From Salipaludibacillus sp. LMS25 (GTDB lineage: Bacteria > Bacillota > Bacilli > Bacillales > Salisediminibacteriaceae), in NCBI RefSeq assembly GCF_024362805.1, contig NZ_CP093299.1, forward strand, positions 3,628,001 through 3,692,000: a DNA stretch of 64,000 bases, given 5' to 3'. The notes beneath the pieces are model-generated. The model did no database searches. It saw only the letters and a program-made list of their open reading frames with translations, and had not been told where the DNA came from. Below, one piece after another: positions 28,681 to 38,225 of the stretch (positions within the stretch are counted from its first letter, which is position 1; the number at the start of each line of letters is the position of its first letter). The translations under genes were made by a program, and so were the position numbers.

Positions 28681-28974
28681 TCAAAAAATGATCGCCAATA
28701 TGAAAAAAGCTAATGAAAGAAAGAGAACGTCTTTGACTTCATCACTCCATACTTCCGTCCTTTCATAAATGTGCGGTTGCTGTTTATTTGGGAGGTACTC
28801 CACCGATGTTAATTTTGATTCCATCTTTCCCTCGATTGGATCTAATGTCTGGTTTAAAGACTTTTGGCTGATGAATCGTCCGTCCGCTCCTCGTAGTGGT
28901 TCCCCTGACGTCACCTTTCCTTTTTTCAATTTCAGCAACAAACACCGCTGAAAATGGAGCAGAAAATAACGCAC
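28681..28974 (-). CDS. Hypothetical protein with C-terminal membrane segment
   Basis: 97-codon frame starting at a GTG with GGAG nearby. The protein has a basic N-terminus, a polar middle with LRGADGRFISQKSL, an IYERTEVWSDEVK stretch and a C-terminal hydrophobic segment (about 82-97). A competing 66-codon frame overlaps on the same strand (28784-28984). The frame with the membrane end has more natural codon use. I do not recognise it. Right edge of the accessory island, next to spoVB. Confidence 0.4.
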   Translation of the reverse strand: MRYFLLHFQRCLLLKLKKGKVTSGEPLRGADGRFISQKSLNQTLDPIEGKMESKLTSVEYLPNKQQPHIYERTEVWSDEVKDVLFLSLAFFILAIIF

Positions 28975-29037
28975 AAGACTCCAATTATAACAAGCTGTGA
29001 CTGATCTCTACTTTCTTTATATCCAATTAACCATGAG

Positions 29038-30588
29038 TTAAAAGAACTTACCGATATAAGGAAACTTCCTTACTTCTGAACGATGTACAAGTTTAAGAGC
29101 AAACACGAGAATAAAATAAGTTCCTGCAGTGGCAAGGATACTCAAAATTGTCTGCCATAATAAAGGATAATGTGATGTGAGTAATTCCCATAACGTGTAG
29201 CCGATCGTCCCGCTCGTTATCATGGCAATGATTACTTTTACGATTTCTCTTAAGTTAATTGTAAAACTAATAGCTTTAACAAGAGTAGCAAAATGAAGTA
29301 TTGTGACGAGAATAAAGCCTAGGACAACACCTAATGCAGCTCCCATAATGCCTAATTCGGGCCTTGATGCTAAAATGAATATCGTGGCCGTTTTTACAAC
29401 GGCTCCTATTAAGCTGTTCATCATAGCTGATTTAGCTAAATTAAGTGCTTGTAAAGCGGCTTGTAACGGCCCTTGAAAATATAAAAATAAACTGAAAGGG
29501 GCCATAATTTTAAGATAGCCTGCAACAGTTGGGGCATCATACACTAAATCCATGATCGGTTCAGCGAAGACATAAAGGATAACAACTGCTATACCACCAG
29601 ACATTAAAGCGAAGCGTAATGCCTGGCCAAGCCGATAATGGATCAGTTCATGATTTTTCACAATGGCAGCCTCACTTATAGCAGGAACGAGTGAGACTGA
29701 TAGAGAATATGTTATAAACGTTGGGAGTAAAAGCATAGGAATGACATACCCAGCTAGCTCGCCGTATTGAGCGGTAGCTAGAGTTGTAGCTACACCGGCT
29801 AATGCAAGGCTCTGAGCAACAACAATGGGTTCAAAGAAAAGGGATAAAGAACCAATGAGGCGACTCCCTGTTGTAGGTATGGCGATTACCATTAAATCTT
29901 CAAACGTTTTTTTTCCATCTGCCACATGAGAAAAGAAGCGACGGCGGACGCGAAAAGTTTTTCTGCGTTTAAATATCGCAACCATAAAAATAAGGGAGGC
30001 TAGTTCGCCAAGTACGACCGAAATCATGGCTCCGGCGGCGGCGTATTCAATACCATAAGGTAAAAAGAGAGATGTTAAAGTGGCGACAAATGTGATTCTG
30101 ACCACTTGTTCAATTACTTGCGAATAGGCTGTTGGTTTCATATTTTGTAGTCCTTGGAAATAGCCCCTAATAACCGAGGAAAGGGCGACAATGGGTACGA
30201 TTGGAGAGATAGCAATCAATGGGTAAAAAGCTCTACTGTCGGTTAAAAAATTTGAAGAAATGACAGGGGCTATCAACACCATACATGTTGTAAAAACAAT
30301 ACTTAAAATCCCGGTTACTGATAAAGAAACCACTAGTATTTGTTTAATTTTTGCTCGGTCACCCTCGGTGTCAGCTTCAGCAACGAGCTTTGAGATAGCT
30401 ACGGGTAATCCGAGTTGTGTGAGAGTCATGACTAAAAGCATCGTTGGTACTGCCATCATATAAAGACCTACACCTTCAGCTCCCATAATGCGTGCGACGA
30501 TTATTTTGTTTATGAAGCCAAGAACTCGTGTAATAAACCCTGCGAGTATTAAAATAACTGCGCCTTTTAAAAATGTTTGCTTCGTCAT
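29038..30588 (-). CDS. spoVB: Stage V sporulation protein SpoVB
   Basis: 516-residue MOP-superfamily flippase-like protein with about 14 membrane segments, needed for spore cortex synthesis and proposed to flip lipid II. The N-terminus KQTFLKGAVILILAGFITRVLGF and the blocks VGLYMMAVPT, VIRGYFQGLQNM and GIEYAAAGAMIS match SpoVB rather than the paralogues YkvU or MurJ. ATG 30588 is preceded by GGCCGGAATG-type sequence (AGGGGCCGG on the minus strand). In Bacillus it follows yrbG directly; here the accessory island lies between them. Confidence 0.95.
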   Translation of the reverse strand: MTKQTFLKGAVILILAGFITRVLGFINKIIVARIMGAEGVGLYMMAVPTMLLVMTLTQLGLPVAISKLVAEADTEGDRAKIKQILVVSLSVTGILSIVFTTCMVLIAPVISSNFLTDSRAFYPLIAISPIVPIVALSSVIRGYFQGLQNMKPTAYSQVIEQVVRITFVATLTSLFLPYGIEYAAAGAMISVVLGELASLIFMVAIFKRRKTFRVRRRFFSHVADGKKTFEDLMVIAIPTTGSRLIGSLSLFFEPIVVAQSLALAGVATTLATAQYGELAGYVIPMLLLPTFITYSLSVSLVPAISEAAIVKNHELIHYRLGQALRFALMSGGIAVVILYVFAEPIMDLVYDAPTVAGYLKIMAPFSLFLYFQGPLQAALQALNLAKSAMMNSLIGAVVKTATIFILASRPELGIMGAALGVVLGFILVTILHFATLVKAISFTINLREIVKVIIAMITSGTIGYTLWELLTSHYPLLWQTILSILATAGTYFILVFALKLVHRSEVRKFPYIGKFF

Positions 30589-30740
30589 TCCGGCCCCTAC
30601 TTTCTAAATCATTGGATTTTTCCACTAAAGATGTATATGCTGAAAAGGTGGCCAAGCATGACAAGGTTTCATAATTAAATAGATTTTTTTGCGTAGAAAT
30701 AATAGTATAATGGGATAAACTTAAGGAGATGTAAAGAGAA

Positions 30741-31544
30741 ATGGAATGGCGAAATGTTTATCGTGGGATTTTAATGGGAGCAAGTAATCTTGTTCCAGGG
30801 GTAAGTGCGGGGACAATTGCGTTAATTTTTGGGATTTATGATCAATTAATTGCATCGATCAGTGACTTTTTTAGTTCAAAATGGCGCGACAGTCTTAAAT
30901 TTCTTATTCCGCTTGGAATAGGAGTCGTTGCGGGCTTTGTTGGATTAATTCACATAATACGGTGGTTACATGAGCATCATTATCAGACGACACAGTTTTT
31001 TTTCTTAGGATTGATTATTGGTGTGATTCCACTCTTACTCACTCAGTCTAGTATGAAAACGCAGTTTAAAGTCCCCCATTATGTGATTCTTCTTGTGACA
31101 GCTATCGGCATAGGATTGATGGGACTTCTGCCAGAAGAAGGATCTGGCGTTATCGATTTAACGCCTTTTGCTGGGATAAGGCTGTTTGTGGCAGGTTGGC
31201 TTGCAAGTATGTCTTTGTTGCTTCCGGGTATTAGCGGAGCTGCTGTTTTACTTATATTTGGGGTTTATGATACCGCTATTGAAGCCCTTTATTCGTTAAA
31301 TCTGGCAGTAATCGGTCTGCTCGGTGGAGGACTTTTAATTGGTTTTGCTATGAGTAGTAAAATTATTAAATATGTCTTAAAAGAGTATCCTTATATGACT
31401 TATGCTGTCATAATTGGATTGTTAGCGGGTTCTTTAGTGATTGTATTTCCGGGATTTTCAGCAGGCCCTGCAGCACTTTTTCCCAGCGCAGTCACATTTA
31501 TAGCTGGTGCTATGACAGCGATACTCCTCGGATCGAGAAGTTGA
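30741..31544 (+). CDS. DUF368 polyprenyl-phosphate transporter (PopT-like)
   Basis: 267-residue membrane protein with about eight segments and two internal repeats, each with a PGVSAGT/PGISGAA motif (LVPGVSAGTIALIFGIYD near residue 18 and LLPGISGAAVLLIFGVYD near 160). DUF368 proteins have been shown in other bacteria to recycle undecaprenyl phosphate across the membrane, important at alkaline pH or high salt. AAGGAGATG precedes the ATG; a TATAAT at about 30708 may be its -10. It is divergent from spoVB. Confidence 0.85.
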   Translation: MEWRNVYRGILMGASNLVPGVSAGTIALIFGIYDQLIASISDFFSSKWRDSLKFLIPLGIGVVAGFVGLIHIIRWLHEHHYQTTQFFFLGLIIGVIPLLLTQSSMKTQFKVPHYVILLVTAIGIGLMGLLPEEGSGVIDLTPFAGIRLFVAGWLASMSLLLPGISGAAVLLIFGVYDTAIEALYSLNLAVIGLLGGGLLIGFAMSSKIIKYVLKEYPYMTYAVIIGLLAGSLVIVFPGFSAGPAALFPSAVTFIAGAMTAILLGSRS

Positions 31545-31573
31545 CAAACAACTAACTAGAAGGAGGTAATCAT

Positions 31574-31891
31574 ATGGTTAATGAACAATGGAGTTATTGG
31601 AAAATGAAACTGGAGCCGGTCATTCAAAGTAAAGTAGAGGAATGGCAAATACTTGGTTATGAAAAGATTTCAGAAAAAGATGTCTGGGAATGTTTTATGA
31701 GAAAAGTAGAAAAGAATCAAGAAAAACCAGATAAAATTCGCTCTCACTGGATGGTTTCAGAGTTGTTCAGCTTAAAAGCGAACGATTATATGAATTTAGT
31801 GACAGTTGCAGCTTATAAAGGACCACAATGGTTTCAGAATGAGCAGCCGGTTGACTTTAGACTAAATCAATTTGAGGATGATAGTCGCTAA
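31574..31891 (+). CDS. comN: Post-transcriptional regulator ComN (YrzD)
   Basis: 105-residue cytoplasmic protein of the post-transcriptional regulator family whose Bacillus subtilis member ComN controls comE mRNA. Recognisable features: WKMKLEPVIQSKVEEW, the tryptophan/cysteine block EKDVWECFMRKV and LFSLKANDYMNLVTVAAYKG. AAGGAGG precedes ATG 31574. Position between spoVB and secD is the same as in Bacillus. No comE operon is in the window. Confidence 0.85.
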   Translation: MVNEQWSYWKMKLEPVIQSKVEEWQILGYEKISEKDVWECFMRKVEKNQEKPDKIRSHWMVSELFSLKANDYMNLVTVAAYKGPQWFQNEQPVDFRLNQFEDDSR

Positions 31892-32038
31892 AGTTTGATT
31901 CCTAATATTGACACTCGTTTTTCTGAAAAAGTATAATGAATAGTAGTCATTAAGCTATGCATTACATAATTAACGGTCCTGCGGATTACTCAGGACCGTA
32001 TGGTGTTGTGTTTTATATGAAGGAGGTTCAATTCGTTC

Positions 32039-33355
32039 ATGAAAAAAAGGAAAAAAGTTAAAAAGAGCTTTATTATTGCTTTTTTTGCTATAGTGATTGC
32101 CTTAGGGACGTTGATATCCACTAACGTTATGGCACATGTGAACAATATTAATCTTGGGTTAGATTTACAAGGTGGATTTGAAGTGTTATATGAAGTCGAG
32201 CCTATTGACAGTGAAAGTGAAATTAATCGTGAATTACTTAGTGCCACAGTAAGCGCTCTTAATGCTCGAATTGATGTATTAGGAGTGTCAGAGCCTAATA
32301 TTAGTATTGAAGGCGATAATAGAATACGTGTGCAATTAGCTGGTGTAACAGATCAGGAAACTGCTCGAGAATTGTTATCGACAGAAGCCCGTTTATCGTT
32401 CCGGGATGTTAATGACGAAGTGAAAATGGATGGTGGAGATTTAGTTGAAGGGGGAGCTCGCCAAAATTTCCATCCAGATACAAATCAGCCTATCGTAGAG
32501 GTTACGGTAGAGGACTCCTCCCTTTTTGAAGAGGTGACAAGGGAAATTAGTAACCGCCCATTAGGGGAGAATATCCTTGCTATTTGGTTAGACTATGAGG
32601 AAGGAGATACTTACGAAGAAGAAATCATGAAAGAAGATTCAAAAATTGTCTCTGCTCCTCAAGTCAGTCACGTCATTTCTAGTCGTGATGTTATGATCGA
32701 AGGGAATTTTACAACGGAAGAGGCGGGTGATCTGGCTGGGATTTTGAACGCTGGCGCTTTGCCAGTGGAGCTCACAGAAATTCAAGCGGATTCGGTCGGT
32801 GCTTCTTTAGGAGAACGATCAATGGAGATGGCGATAAATGCTGGTATCGTCGGTATTGCACTTATCTTTGCCTATATGCTCGTTTATTACCGTTTTATGG
32901 GCTTTATCTCTTTGTTAACATTGACGGGTTATATTTATCTCGTTCTCGTTGTGTTTGACTGGATGAATGCTGTACTGACTTTACCTGGTATAGCGGCGTT
33001 AATTCTTGGCGTCGGCATGGCGGTGGATGCTAATATTATTACATTTGAGCGAATAAAGGATGAGCTTCGTTCTGGTAAATCGATGATGAGTGCATTCCGG
33101 GCAGGAAGTCGCCGGTCATTATCCACCATACTTGATGCAAATATTACAACAATTCTGGCCGCTGGTGTCTTATTTTATTTTGGAACGAGTGCTGTTCAAG
33201 GCTTTGCTGTTATGCTGATTGTTAGTATTTTAGCGAGCTTCATCACATCTGTATTTGGAGCAAGACTGTTGCTCGGACTTTGGGTGAATAGTCGAATTCT
33301 GAATAAACGGCCACGGATGTTCGGTGTGAAGGAGCGTGAAATTAGTGAACTTTGA
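32039..33355 (+). CDS. secD: Protein translocase subunit SecD
   Basis: Uses the proton-motive force to complete Sec-dependent export. The 438-residue protein has an N-terminal membrane helix (about 12-30) and the motif LGLDLQGGFEVLYEV (near 40). The extracytoplasmic P1 domain spans about 45-255 and five C-terminal helices follow, with GVGMAVDANIITFERIKDEL (near 330, the D4/D5 motif). In Bacillus subtilis SecD and SecF are fused; here they are two genes with an 11-base overlap. AAGGAGG lies before ATG 32039. Confidence 0.95.
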   Translation: MKKRKKVKKSFIIAFFAIVIALGTLISTNVMAHVNNINLGLDLQGGFEVLYEVEPIDSESEINRELLSATVSALNARIDVLGVSEPNISIEGDNRIRVQLAGVTDQETARELLSTEARLSFRDVNDEVKMDGGDLVEGGARQNFHPDTNQPIVEVTVEDSSLFEEVTREISNRPLGENILAIWLDYEEGDTYEEEIMKEDSKIVSAPQVSHVISSRDVMIEGNFTTEEAGDLAGILNAGALPVELTEIQADSVGASLGERSMEMAINAGIVGIALIFAYMLVYYRFMGFISLLTLTGYIYLVLVVFDWMNAVLTLPGIAALILGVGMAVDANIITFERIKDELRSGKSMMSAFRAGSRRSLSTILDANITTILAAGVLFYFGTSAVQGFAVMLIVSILASFITSVFGARLLLGLWVNSRILNKRPRMFGVKEREISEL

Positions 33356-34286
33356 GCATGGGAATACAAAATTGGATTTTGTAAAGCACCGTAATAAGTT
33401 TTTTGCTTTATCCAGTGTTTTCTTACTGTTTGGGCTTATTATGCTGTCTACCGTAGGATTAAATTTAGGAATTGACTTTAAAAGTGGTACGACGATAGAT
33501 ATCATGGCAGATGAGACAGTCACGGCCGATGAAGTCAGAGGTCATTTTGAGGAGATCGGGTATACTCCTGACGACGTAACGCTTGCAGGAGAAAACAATA
33601 ATATAGGCCGGGCCTCTTTTATAGGTGGCCTTGATCAACAGGAAACGTTAGAGATTCAAAATCATTTTGATGATGTATACGGTAGTATGCCAAATGTAAG
33701 TACGGTCACGCCTCTAGTAGGTGAAGAATTGGCTAGAAACGCCATTATTTCCGTCCTCATTGCAGCTGTAGGGATTATCATTTACGTTACAATCAGATTT
33801 GAGTTTTTATACGGATTATCGGCGATTGTAGCTCTTTTCCACGATGCCTTATTCATTGTTGCCGTCTTCAGTATTGTTCAGATGGAAGTCAATATACCAT
33901 TTATCGCTGCAGTGTTGACGATCATAGGTTATTCAATAAATGATACAATTGTCACGTTTGATAGGATTCGTGAGAATATGACTTATGAGAAAAAAGTTAA
34001 AGGGTTCGATGATTTAGCAAGAGTTGTGAACAAAAGTCTTGTTCAGACACTGGCAAGATCAATCAATACCGTCATTACTGTTTTCTTTGCTGCCGCCGCT
34101 TTATTTTTTCTCGGTGGAGAGGCATTACGTGCATTTTCTTTAGCGCTAGTCGTCGGGTTGGTAGCAGGGACCTATTCGTCCCTCTTTATTGCGGCACAGC
34201 TTTGGCTAGTATTAAAGACTAGGCAATTGAAAAAAGGACGTCGGCGAATGAAACGACTCGAAGGGGAACAACAGCCTGAAACTTAA
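33345..34286 (+). CDS. secF: Protein translocase subunit SecF
   Basis: Partner of SecD. About 313 residues: an N-terminal membrane helix with NLGIDFKSGTTIDI, a small P4 domain and five helices. ITIGYSINDTIVTFDRIREN-type sequence (TIIGYSINDTIVTFDRIREN, near 200) and ARSINTVITVFFAAAALFF are the conserved blocks. GTG 33336 is in frame, but it is one base from the AAGGAG site; GTG 33345 has a 10-base spacing and is preferred. A terminator follows. Confidence 0.94.
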   Translation: MNFEHGNTKLDFVKHRNKFFALSSVFLLFGLIMLSTVGLNLGIDFKSGTTIDIMADETVTADEVRGHFEEIGYTPDDVTLAGENNNIGRASFIGGLDQQETLEIQNHFDDVYGSMPNVSTVTPLVGEELARNAIISVLIAAVGIIIYVTIRFEFLYGLSAIVALFHDALFIVAVFSIVQMEVNIPFIAAVLTIIGYSINDTIVTFDRIRENMTYEKKVKGFDDLARVVNKSLVQTLARSINTVITVFFAAAALFFLGGEALRAFSLALVVGLVAGTYSSLFIAAQLWLVLKTRQLKKGRRRMKRLEGEQQPET

Positions 34287-34297
34287 ATAAAAAGCTG

Positions 34298-34325
34298 AAG
34301 TGGTGCTAATTTAGCACCACTTTTT
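34298..34325 (+). terminator. Terminator of secDF operon
   Basis: AAGTGGTGCT pairs perfectly with AGCACCACTT across a 5-base loop, followed by TTT. Confidence 0.85.
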
Positions 34326-34495
34326 CCACTTAGATACCAAAGGTGCTTATTTAGTTTAAAGTCTCCTAAAGCACTGAGTCGTTAGAGTGTGTTGGATATA
34401 GGAGTTGGAAAATAATTAGTTAAACCACTATGAATAAAAAGAGAATGAGTTTACGAAAGATGAGATAGATAGTAGTTGTTAAAGGAAGTGAAGCT

Positions 34496-35401
34496 ATGAC
34501 AAAAATGGAACAGGACACGCGATACAAAAAGGTTCGCATTGGTGCATGGGTTGGTATTTTGGGAAATCTGATTCTTGCTATTATTAAAGGTGTCGTCGGG
34601 TTAATGGCTGATAGTCGAGCGCTCGTAGCAGATGCACTCCATTCAGCATCAGACGTTGCAGGGTCTATTGCCGTTCTAATCGGTGTAAAGGCAGCTAGGC
34701 AACCACCTGATGAGGATCATCCATATGGGCACGGCAAGGCGGAGACAGTGACAGCGATCATTGTCGCTGTGCTGCTGTTTATCGTCGGGGTTGAAATCGC
34801 TTTGGGTGCATTTCGATCGTTTAATGAGCCTATTGCTGTTCCTGGATCTATGGCAATCTATGCCATTGTATTTTCTATTGTAGTAAAAGAATTAATGTTT
34901 CGGTATAAGTTTCATTTGGGTAAAAAGTATAAAAGTGATGCATTAATAACGGATGCATGGCATCATCGTTCTGATGTTTTTTCATCTTTAGCTGCGTTAT
35001 TAGGGGTTGGAGCTGCTATCTTTGGTGGATATGTAGGGATTGACTGGCTCGTTTACATGGATCCGATAGCTGGTCTAGTCGTCTCTTTACTTATTATGAA
35101 AATGGGATGGAAGCTTGGCAGTGAAGCGATTCATAATACACTTGACCATGTGTTACATGAAGAAGACACAGAGGGAATGTGGGCTCAGTCCCGGTCTGTT
35201 TCTGGCGTACTTAAAGTTGATGAATTGTTAGCAAGAGAACATGGTCATTATGTGATAGTTGATATAAAGATAGCTGTTGATCCTCATATTACTGTTGAGC
35301 AGGGGCATGCTATTGGAAAAGATGTGAAGAACGAGCTAATGCAAGATGGATATGTACAAGATGTGCGTGTCCATGTAAATCCTTATGTGAGAGAGGAGTG
35401 A
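34496..35401 (+). CDS. Cation diffusion facilitator family transporter
   Basis: 301-residue CDF exporter (Mn, Zn, Fe or similar, in exchange for protons). Six membrane segments and a cytoplasmic C-terminal domain. Metal-site signatures: ADALHSASDV (near residue 42, segment 2) and DAWHHRSDV (near 152, segment 5). HPYGHGK in the loop after segment 2 and HGHYVIVDIKI in the C-terminal domain complete the family pattern. The first site HxxxD plus DxxxD resembles manganese-type CDFs such as MneP, but the metal cannot be decided by eye. GGAAGTG precedes ATG 34496. Confidence 0.88.
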   Translation: MTKMEQDTRYKKVRIGAWVGILGNLILAIIKGVVGLMADSRALVADALHSASDVAGSIAVLIGVKAARQPPDEDHPYGHGKAETVTAIIVAVLLFIVGVEIALGAFRSFNEPIAVPGSMAIYAIVFSIVVKELMFRYKFHLGKKYKSDALITDAWHHRSDVFSSLAALLGVGAAIFGGYVGIDWLVYMDPIAGLVVSLLIMKMGWKLGSEAIHNTLDHVLHEEDTEGMWAQSRSVSGVLKVDELLAREHGHYVIVDIKIAVDPHITVEQGHAIGKDVKNELMQDGYVQDVRVHVNPYVREE

Positions 35402-35406
35402 TGGTG

Positions 35407-35733
35407 ATGAGAGGACAATGGGGTTTGATCTCTGGACTAATCTTTGTATTATTAATCGCCATATTCGCTGTTATTAATGTAGAGGCAGTTAGAGTTAATT
35501 ATTTGTTCGGTACTGCTGATTGGCCGCTTATTCTTGTTATTCTCGTTTCTGTTTTAATGGGAGGATTAATTGTAGGAAGCGTTGGCATATTTAAGGTTTA
35601 TCAGCTTCAACAGGAAGTCAAACGACTGAAAGTAAAGATTGAAACAACAAGAAAGGGAGACGAAACAACACAGAAAATGAAGGCTTCTCAGACAGAAACA
35701 TCGCCAAATCATGATGTGGGAAAAAACGAATAA
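35407..35733 (+). CDS. LapA-domain membrane protein (YrvD-like)
   Basis: About 108 residues: two membrane segments (about 5-25 and 40-62) of the LapA (lipopolysaccharide assembly A) type with a short loop NVEAVRVNYLFG, then a coiled-coil start (VYQLQQEVKRLKVKIE) and a polar tail. The same domain occurs upstream of recJ in Bacillus (yrvD). GAGGAG (35393-35398) fits ATG 35407 best; earlier ATG and GTG codons are too close. Starts just after the CDF gene stop. Function unknown in Gram-positives. Confidence 0.8.
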   Translation: MRGQWGLISGLIFVLLIAIFAVINVEAVRVNYLFGTADWPLILVILVSVLMGGLIVGSVGIFKVYQLQQEVKRLKVKIETTRKGDETTQKMKASQTETSPNHDVGKNE

Positions 35734-35748
35734 CTCTGCGACTATCCA

Positions 35749-35777
35749 TTGCTACCACCCCTGACGTTTTGTATAAT
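35749..35777 (+). promoter_or_regulatory. SigA-type promoter of recJ
   Basis: -35 TTGCTA (35749-35754), 17-base spacer, -10 TATAAT (35772-35777), 22 bases before the recJ ATG. The expected start point is about 35783-35785, so the transcript would have almost no leader. Confidence 0.7.
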
Positions 35778-35795
35778 AAATAAGTCAGGGGTGGT
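35754..35795. promoter_or_regulatory. 12-bp perfect inverted repeat around the recJ promoter
   Basis: ACCACCCCTGAC (35754-35765) and GTCAGGGGTGGT (35784-35795), 18-base spacer containing the -10 box. The right arm includes the AGGGGTGG ribosome binding site of recJ, and TTTT follows. It may be an operator, a terminator for lapA-side transcripts, or both. Confidence 0.75.
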
Positions 35796-35798
35796 TTT

Positions 35799-38150
35799 AT
35801 GCTTCATTCAAAAGCAGAATGGAAGATTACAAGAATTGATGAAGAAAAAGTCCAACGAATTGCAGAACAAACTGGACTTTCACATATTGCAGCTCGTTTT
35901 CTCGTTCAGCGAGGTATGACGACGAAAGAAGCGATTGATACGTTTTTACATATGAATGATGAGGCGCTACTTGATCCATATAGGTTGAAAGATATGGACA
36001 AAGCTGTCATTCGTATAAAAAAGGCGATTGATCATGGAGAGAGAATTTTGATTTTTGGAGATTATGATGCAGATGGTGTTACAAGTACATCTCTCATCTA
36101 TTTGACATTAAGAAAAATGGGGGCTGAGGTCGGTTTTTATATACCTAATAGATTTACTGAAGGATATGGGCCAAATGAGAATGCCTTCCGCCAGGCAGCA
36201 GATGAAAACGTTTCATTGATCGTGACAGTAGATACAGGCATTGCGGCAATTAATGAAGCGAAGGTTGCAAAGGAGTTAGGGGTAGATTTAATCATTACTG
36301 ACCACCATGAACCACCGCCTGAATTGCCGGATGCTTTTGCTGTCATTAACCCGAAGCAGTCTACGTGTCCCTATGAGAATAAACATTTAGCAGGCGTTGG
36401 GGTAGCGTTTAAAGTAGCCCATGCATTATTAGCAAGGATACCTGAAGAATTTTATGATTTAGTAGCTATTGGGACCATTGCTGATCTTGTAGAGTTACAA
36501 GGAGAAAATCGTTATTTGGCTACGAAAGGAATCCAAAGTTTGACGCACAGTCAGCGTCCCGGCTTAAAAGCGTTATTAGAAAGGGCAGGTTCAACACAAC
36601 AAGAAATAAATGAAGAACAAGTCGGTTTTTTAATTGGTCCCAGGCTCAATGCAGCTGGGCGTCTAGATGCTGCTGATCCTGCTGTGGAGCTGTTAATTAC
36701 TGAGGATTTAGTAGAAGCAGATGAGCTGGCACAAATGATTGATGACTTGAATAAAGAGCGTCAAAAAATCGTAAAAGACATCACGAGTGAGGCGGAAGCA
36801 ATGGTTGAAGATAATGGAATTCCGCCAGTCATCGTCGTGGGACAGGAAGGTTGGAATCCTGGTGTTATAGGAATTGTTGCCAGCCGTCTCGTAGAAAAAT
36901 TTTACCGGCCAACAATCGTGTTAAGTTACGATAGCGAGAAGGGGCAAGCGAAGGGCTCTGCAAGAAGCATCGAAGGATTTGATATGTTTGCATCGCTGTC
37001 TCAATGTCGAGAATGGCTTCCGCATTTTGGAGGGCACACGATGGCAGCGGGACTTACAATGGATTTAAGTCATGTGGATATGTTAAGAGAGAAGTTAAGC
37101 GACATGGCATTAGCAACACTGTCGGAGAAAGAATGGCAAAAATCCCTCCAGGTGGACTTACCAATTGCCTTAAATGAAGTATCGTTACAAGCTATAAGTG
37201 ATTTACAGCAAATGGCTCCTTTTGGAATGGGAAATCCAGCCCCAACCTTTCTGATCGAAAGTGTTCACCTTCATACAATGAAGAAAATCGGGGCTAATGA
37301 AGATCACCTTAAGCTGACAGTAGCTGACAGTGAGCAGTATCAATTAGATTGTATCGGTTTCCGTATGGGGACAGTTTATGAGCAAATCTCACCATTATCC
37401 ACATTGTCTGCTGTTGGAAAATTATCCGTTAATGAGTGGAATGGACAAAGTAAACCTCAATTTATTATCGATGATATAAAAGTGGCTGATTGGCAATTAT
37501 TTGATTTTAGAGGAGATAAACGACTGTGGCAAAACAAGACACTTATGTCTCTGGAGGAATGTACAGTCATTGTCTTCAGATCTAATCCAGGTCGTTTACC
37601 TGAGCTACCTGTTTCTTGGCAAGTGGTTCAGCTGAATAAAGTGAGTGAACATGAGGCAAGAGAGAAGGTGTCCATAGCGAAAAACTTATTATTAATGGAC
37701 TTGCCTGATTCATTCGCCCAATTCAGACACGTCATGCTTCATGCACGAGCATTAGAAAATTTATACGTTGCTTTCCTACATGATAGAGACTATTTTTTTG
37801 AGACCATTCCCACTAGGGACCATTTTAAATGGTTATATGCTTTGCTTTTAAAAAGAAAAACATTTGATCTTCATAATAAAGGAAAAGAACTTGCTAAATA
37901 TAAAGGATGGACAGAAGAAGCTGTTCATTTCATGTGTCAGGTGTTTTTTGAGTTGGAGTTTGTTAAAATAGATAAGGGTGTGGTGGCACTTACGGACCAG
38001 CCTGTAAAAAAAGATTTGATTGAATCACCGACTTACCAGAAACGAATTGAAGAAAATAAAATAGAAAAAGACTTATATTATTCCTCGTTAAGCTCGTTAA
38101 AGGAAGTCATGGATATGGCAAGGAAAGGCAAACAATTAACATCCGTCTAA
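35799..38150 (+). CDS. recJ: Single-stranded-DNA exonuclease RecJ
   Basis: 5-prime to 3-prime ssDNA exonuclease for recombinational and mismatch repair. The 783-residue protein has the DHH-family motifs GDYDADGVTS (near residue 87), VTVDTGI, TDHHEPP (near 167) and the DHHA1 motif HFGGHTMAAGL (near 410). An OB domain and the long C-terminal extension typical of Bacillus RecJ follow. ATG 35799 is close behind AGGGGTGG. Precedes apt, as in Bacillus. Confidence 0.95.
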   Translation: MLHSKAEWKITRIDEEKVQRIAEQTGLSHIAARFLVQRGMTTKEAIDTFLHMNDEALLDPYRLKDMDKAVIRIKKAIDHGERILIFGDYDADGVTSTSLIYLTLRKMGAEVGFYIPNRFTEGYGPNENAFRQAADENVSLIVTVDTGIAAINEAKVAKELGVDLIITDHHEPPPELPDAFAVINPKQSTCPYENKHLAGVGVAFKVAHALLARIPEEFYDLVAIGTIADLVELQGENRYLATKGIQSLTHSQRPGLKALLERAGSTQQEINEEQVGFLIGPRLNAAGRLDAADPAVELLITEDLVEADELAQMIDDLNKERQKIVKDITSEAEAMVEDNGIPPVIVVGQEGWNPGVIGIVASRLVEKFYRPTIVLSYDSEKGQAKGSARSIEGFDMFASLSQCREWLPHFGGHTMAAGLTMDLSHVDMLREKLSDMALATLSEKEWQKSLQVDLPIALNEVSLQAISDLQQMAPFGMGNPAPTFLIESVHLHTMKKIGANEDHLKLTVADSEQYQLDCIGFRMGTVYEQISPLSTLSAVGKLSVNEWNGQSKPQFIIDDIKVADWQLFDFRGDKRLWQNKTLMSLEECTVIVFRSNPGRLPELPVSWQVVQLNKVSEHEAREKVSIAKNLLLMDLPDSFAQFRHVMLHARALENLYVAFLHDRDYFFETIPTRDHFKWLYALLLKRKTFDLHNKGKELAKYKGWTEEAVHFMCQVFFELEFVKIDKGVVALTDQPVKKDLIESPTYQKRIEENKIEKDLYYSSLSSLKEVMDMARKGKQLTSV

Positions 38151-38225
38151 GGCCATTAGCCCGGACGAATATATGTCAGGCTTAGAGCACTAAGCCGGTC
38201 AGCATGCATATTAGGAGGAGACGAC

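Noticed and set aside
28784..28984. 66-codon minus-strand frame overlapping the 28681-28974 gene
   Set aside because: Lower coding quality than the competing frame, which ends in a clear membrane segment.
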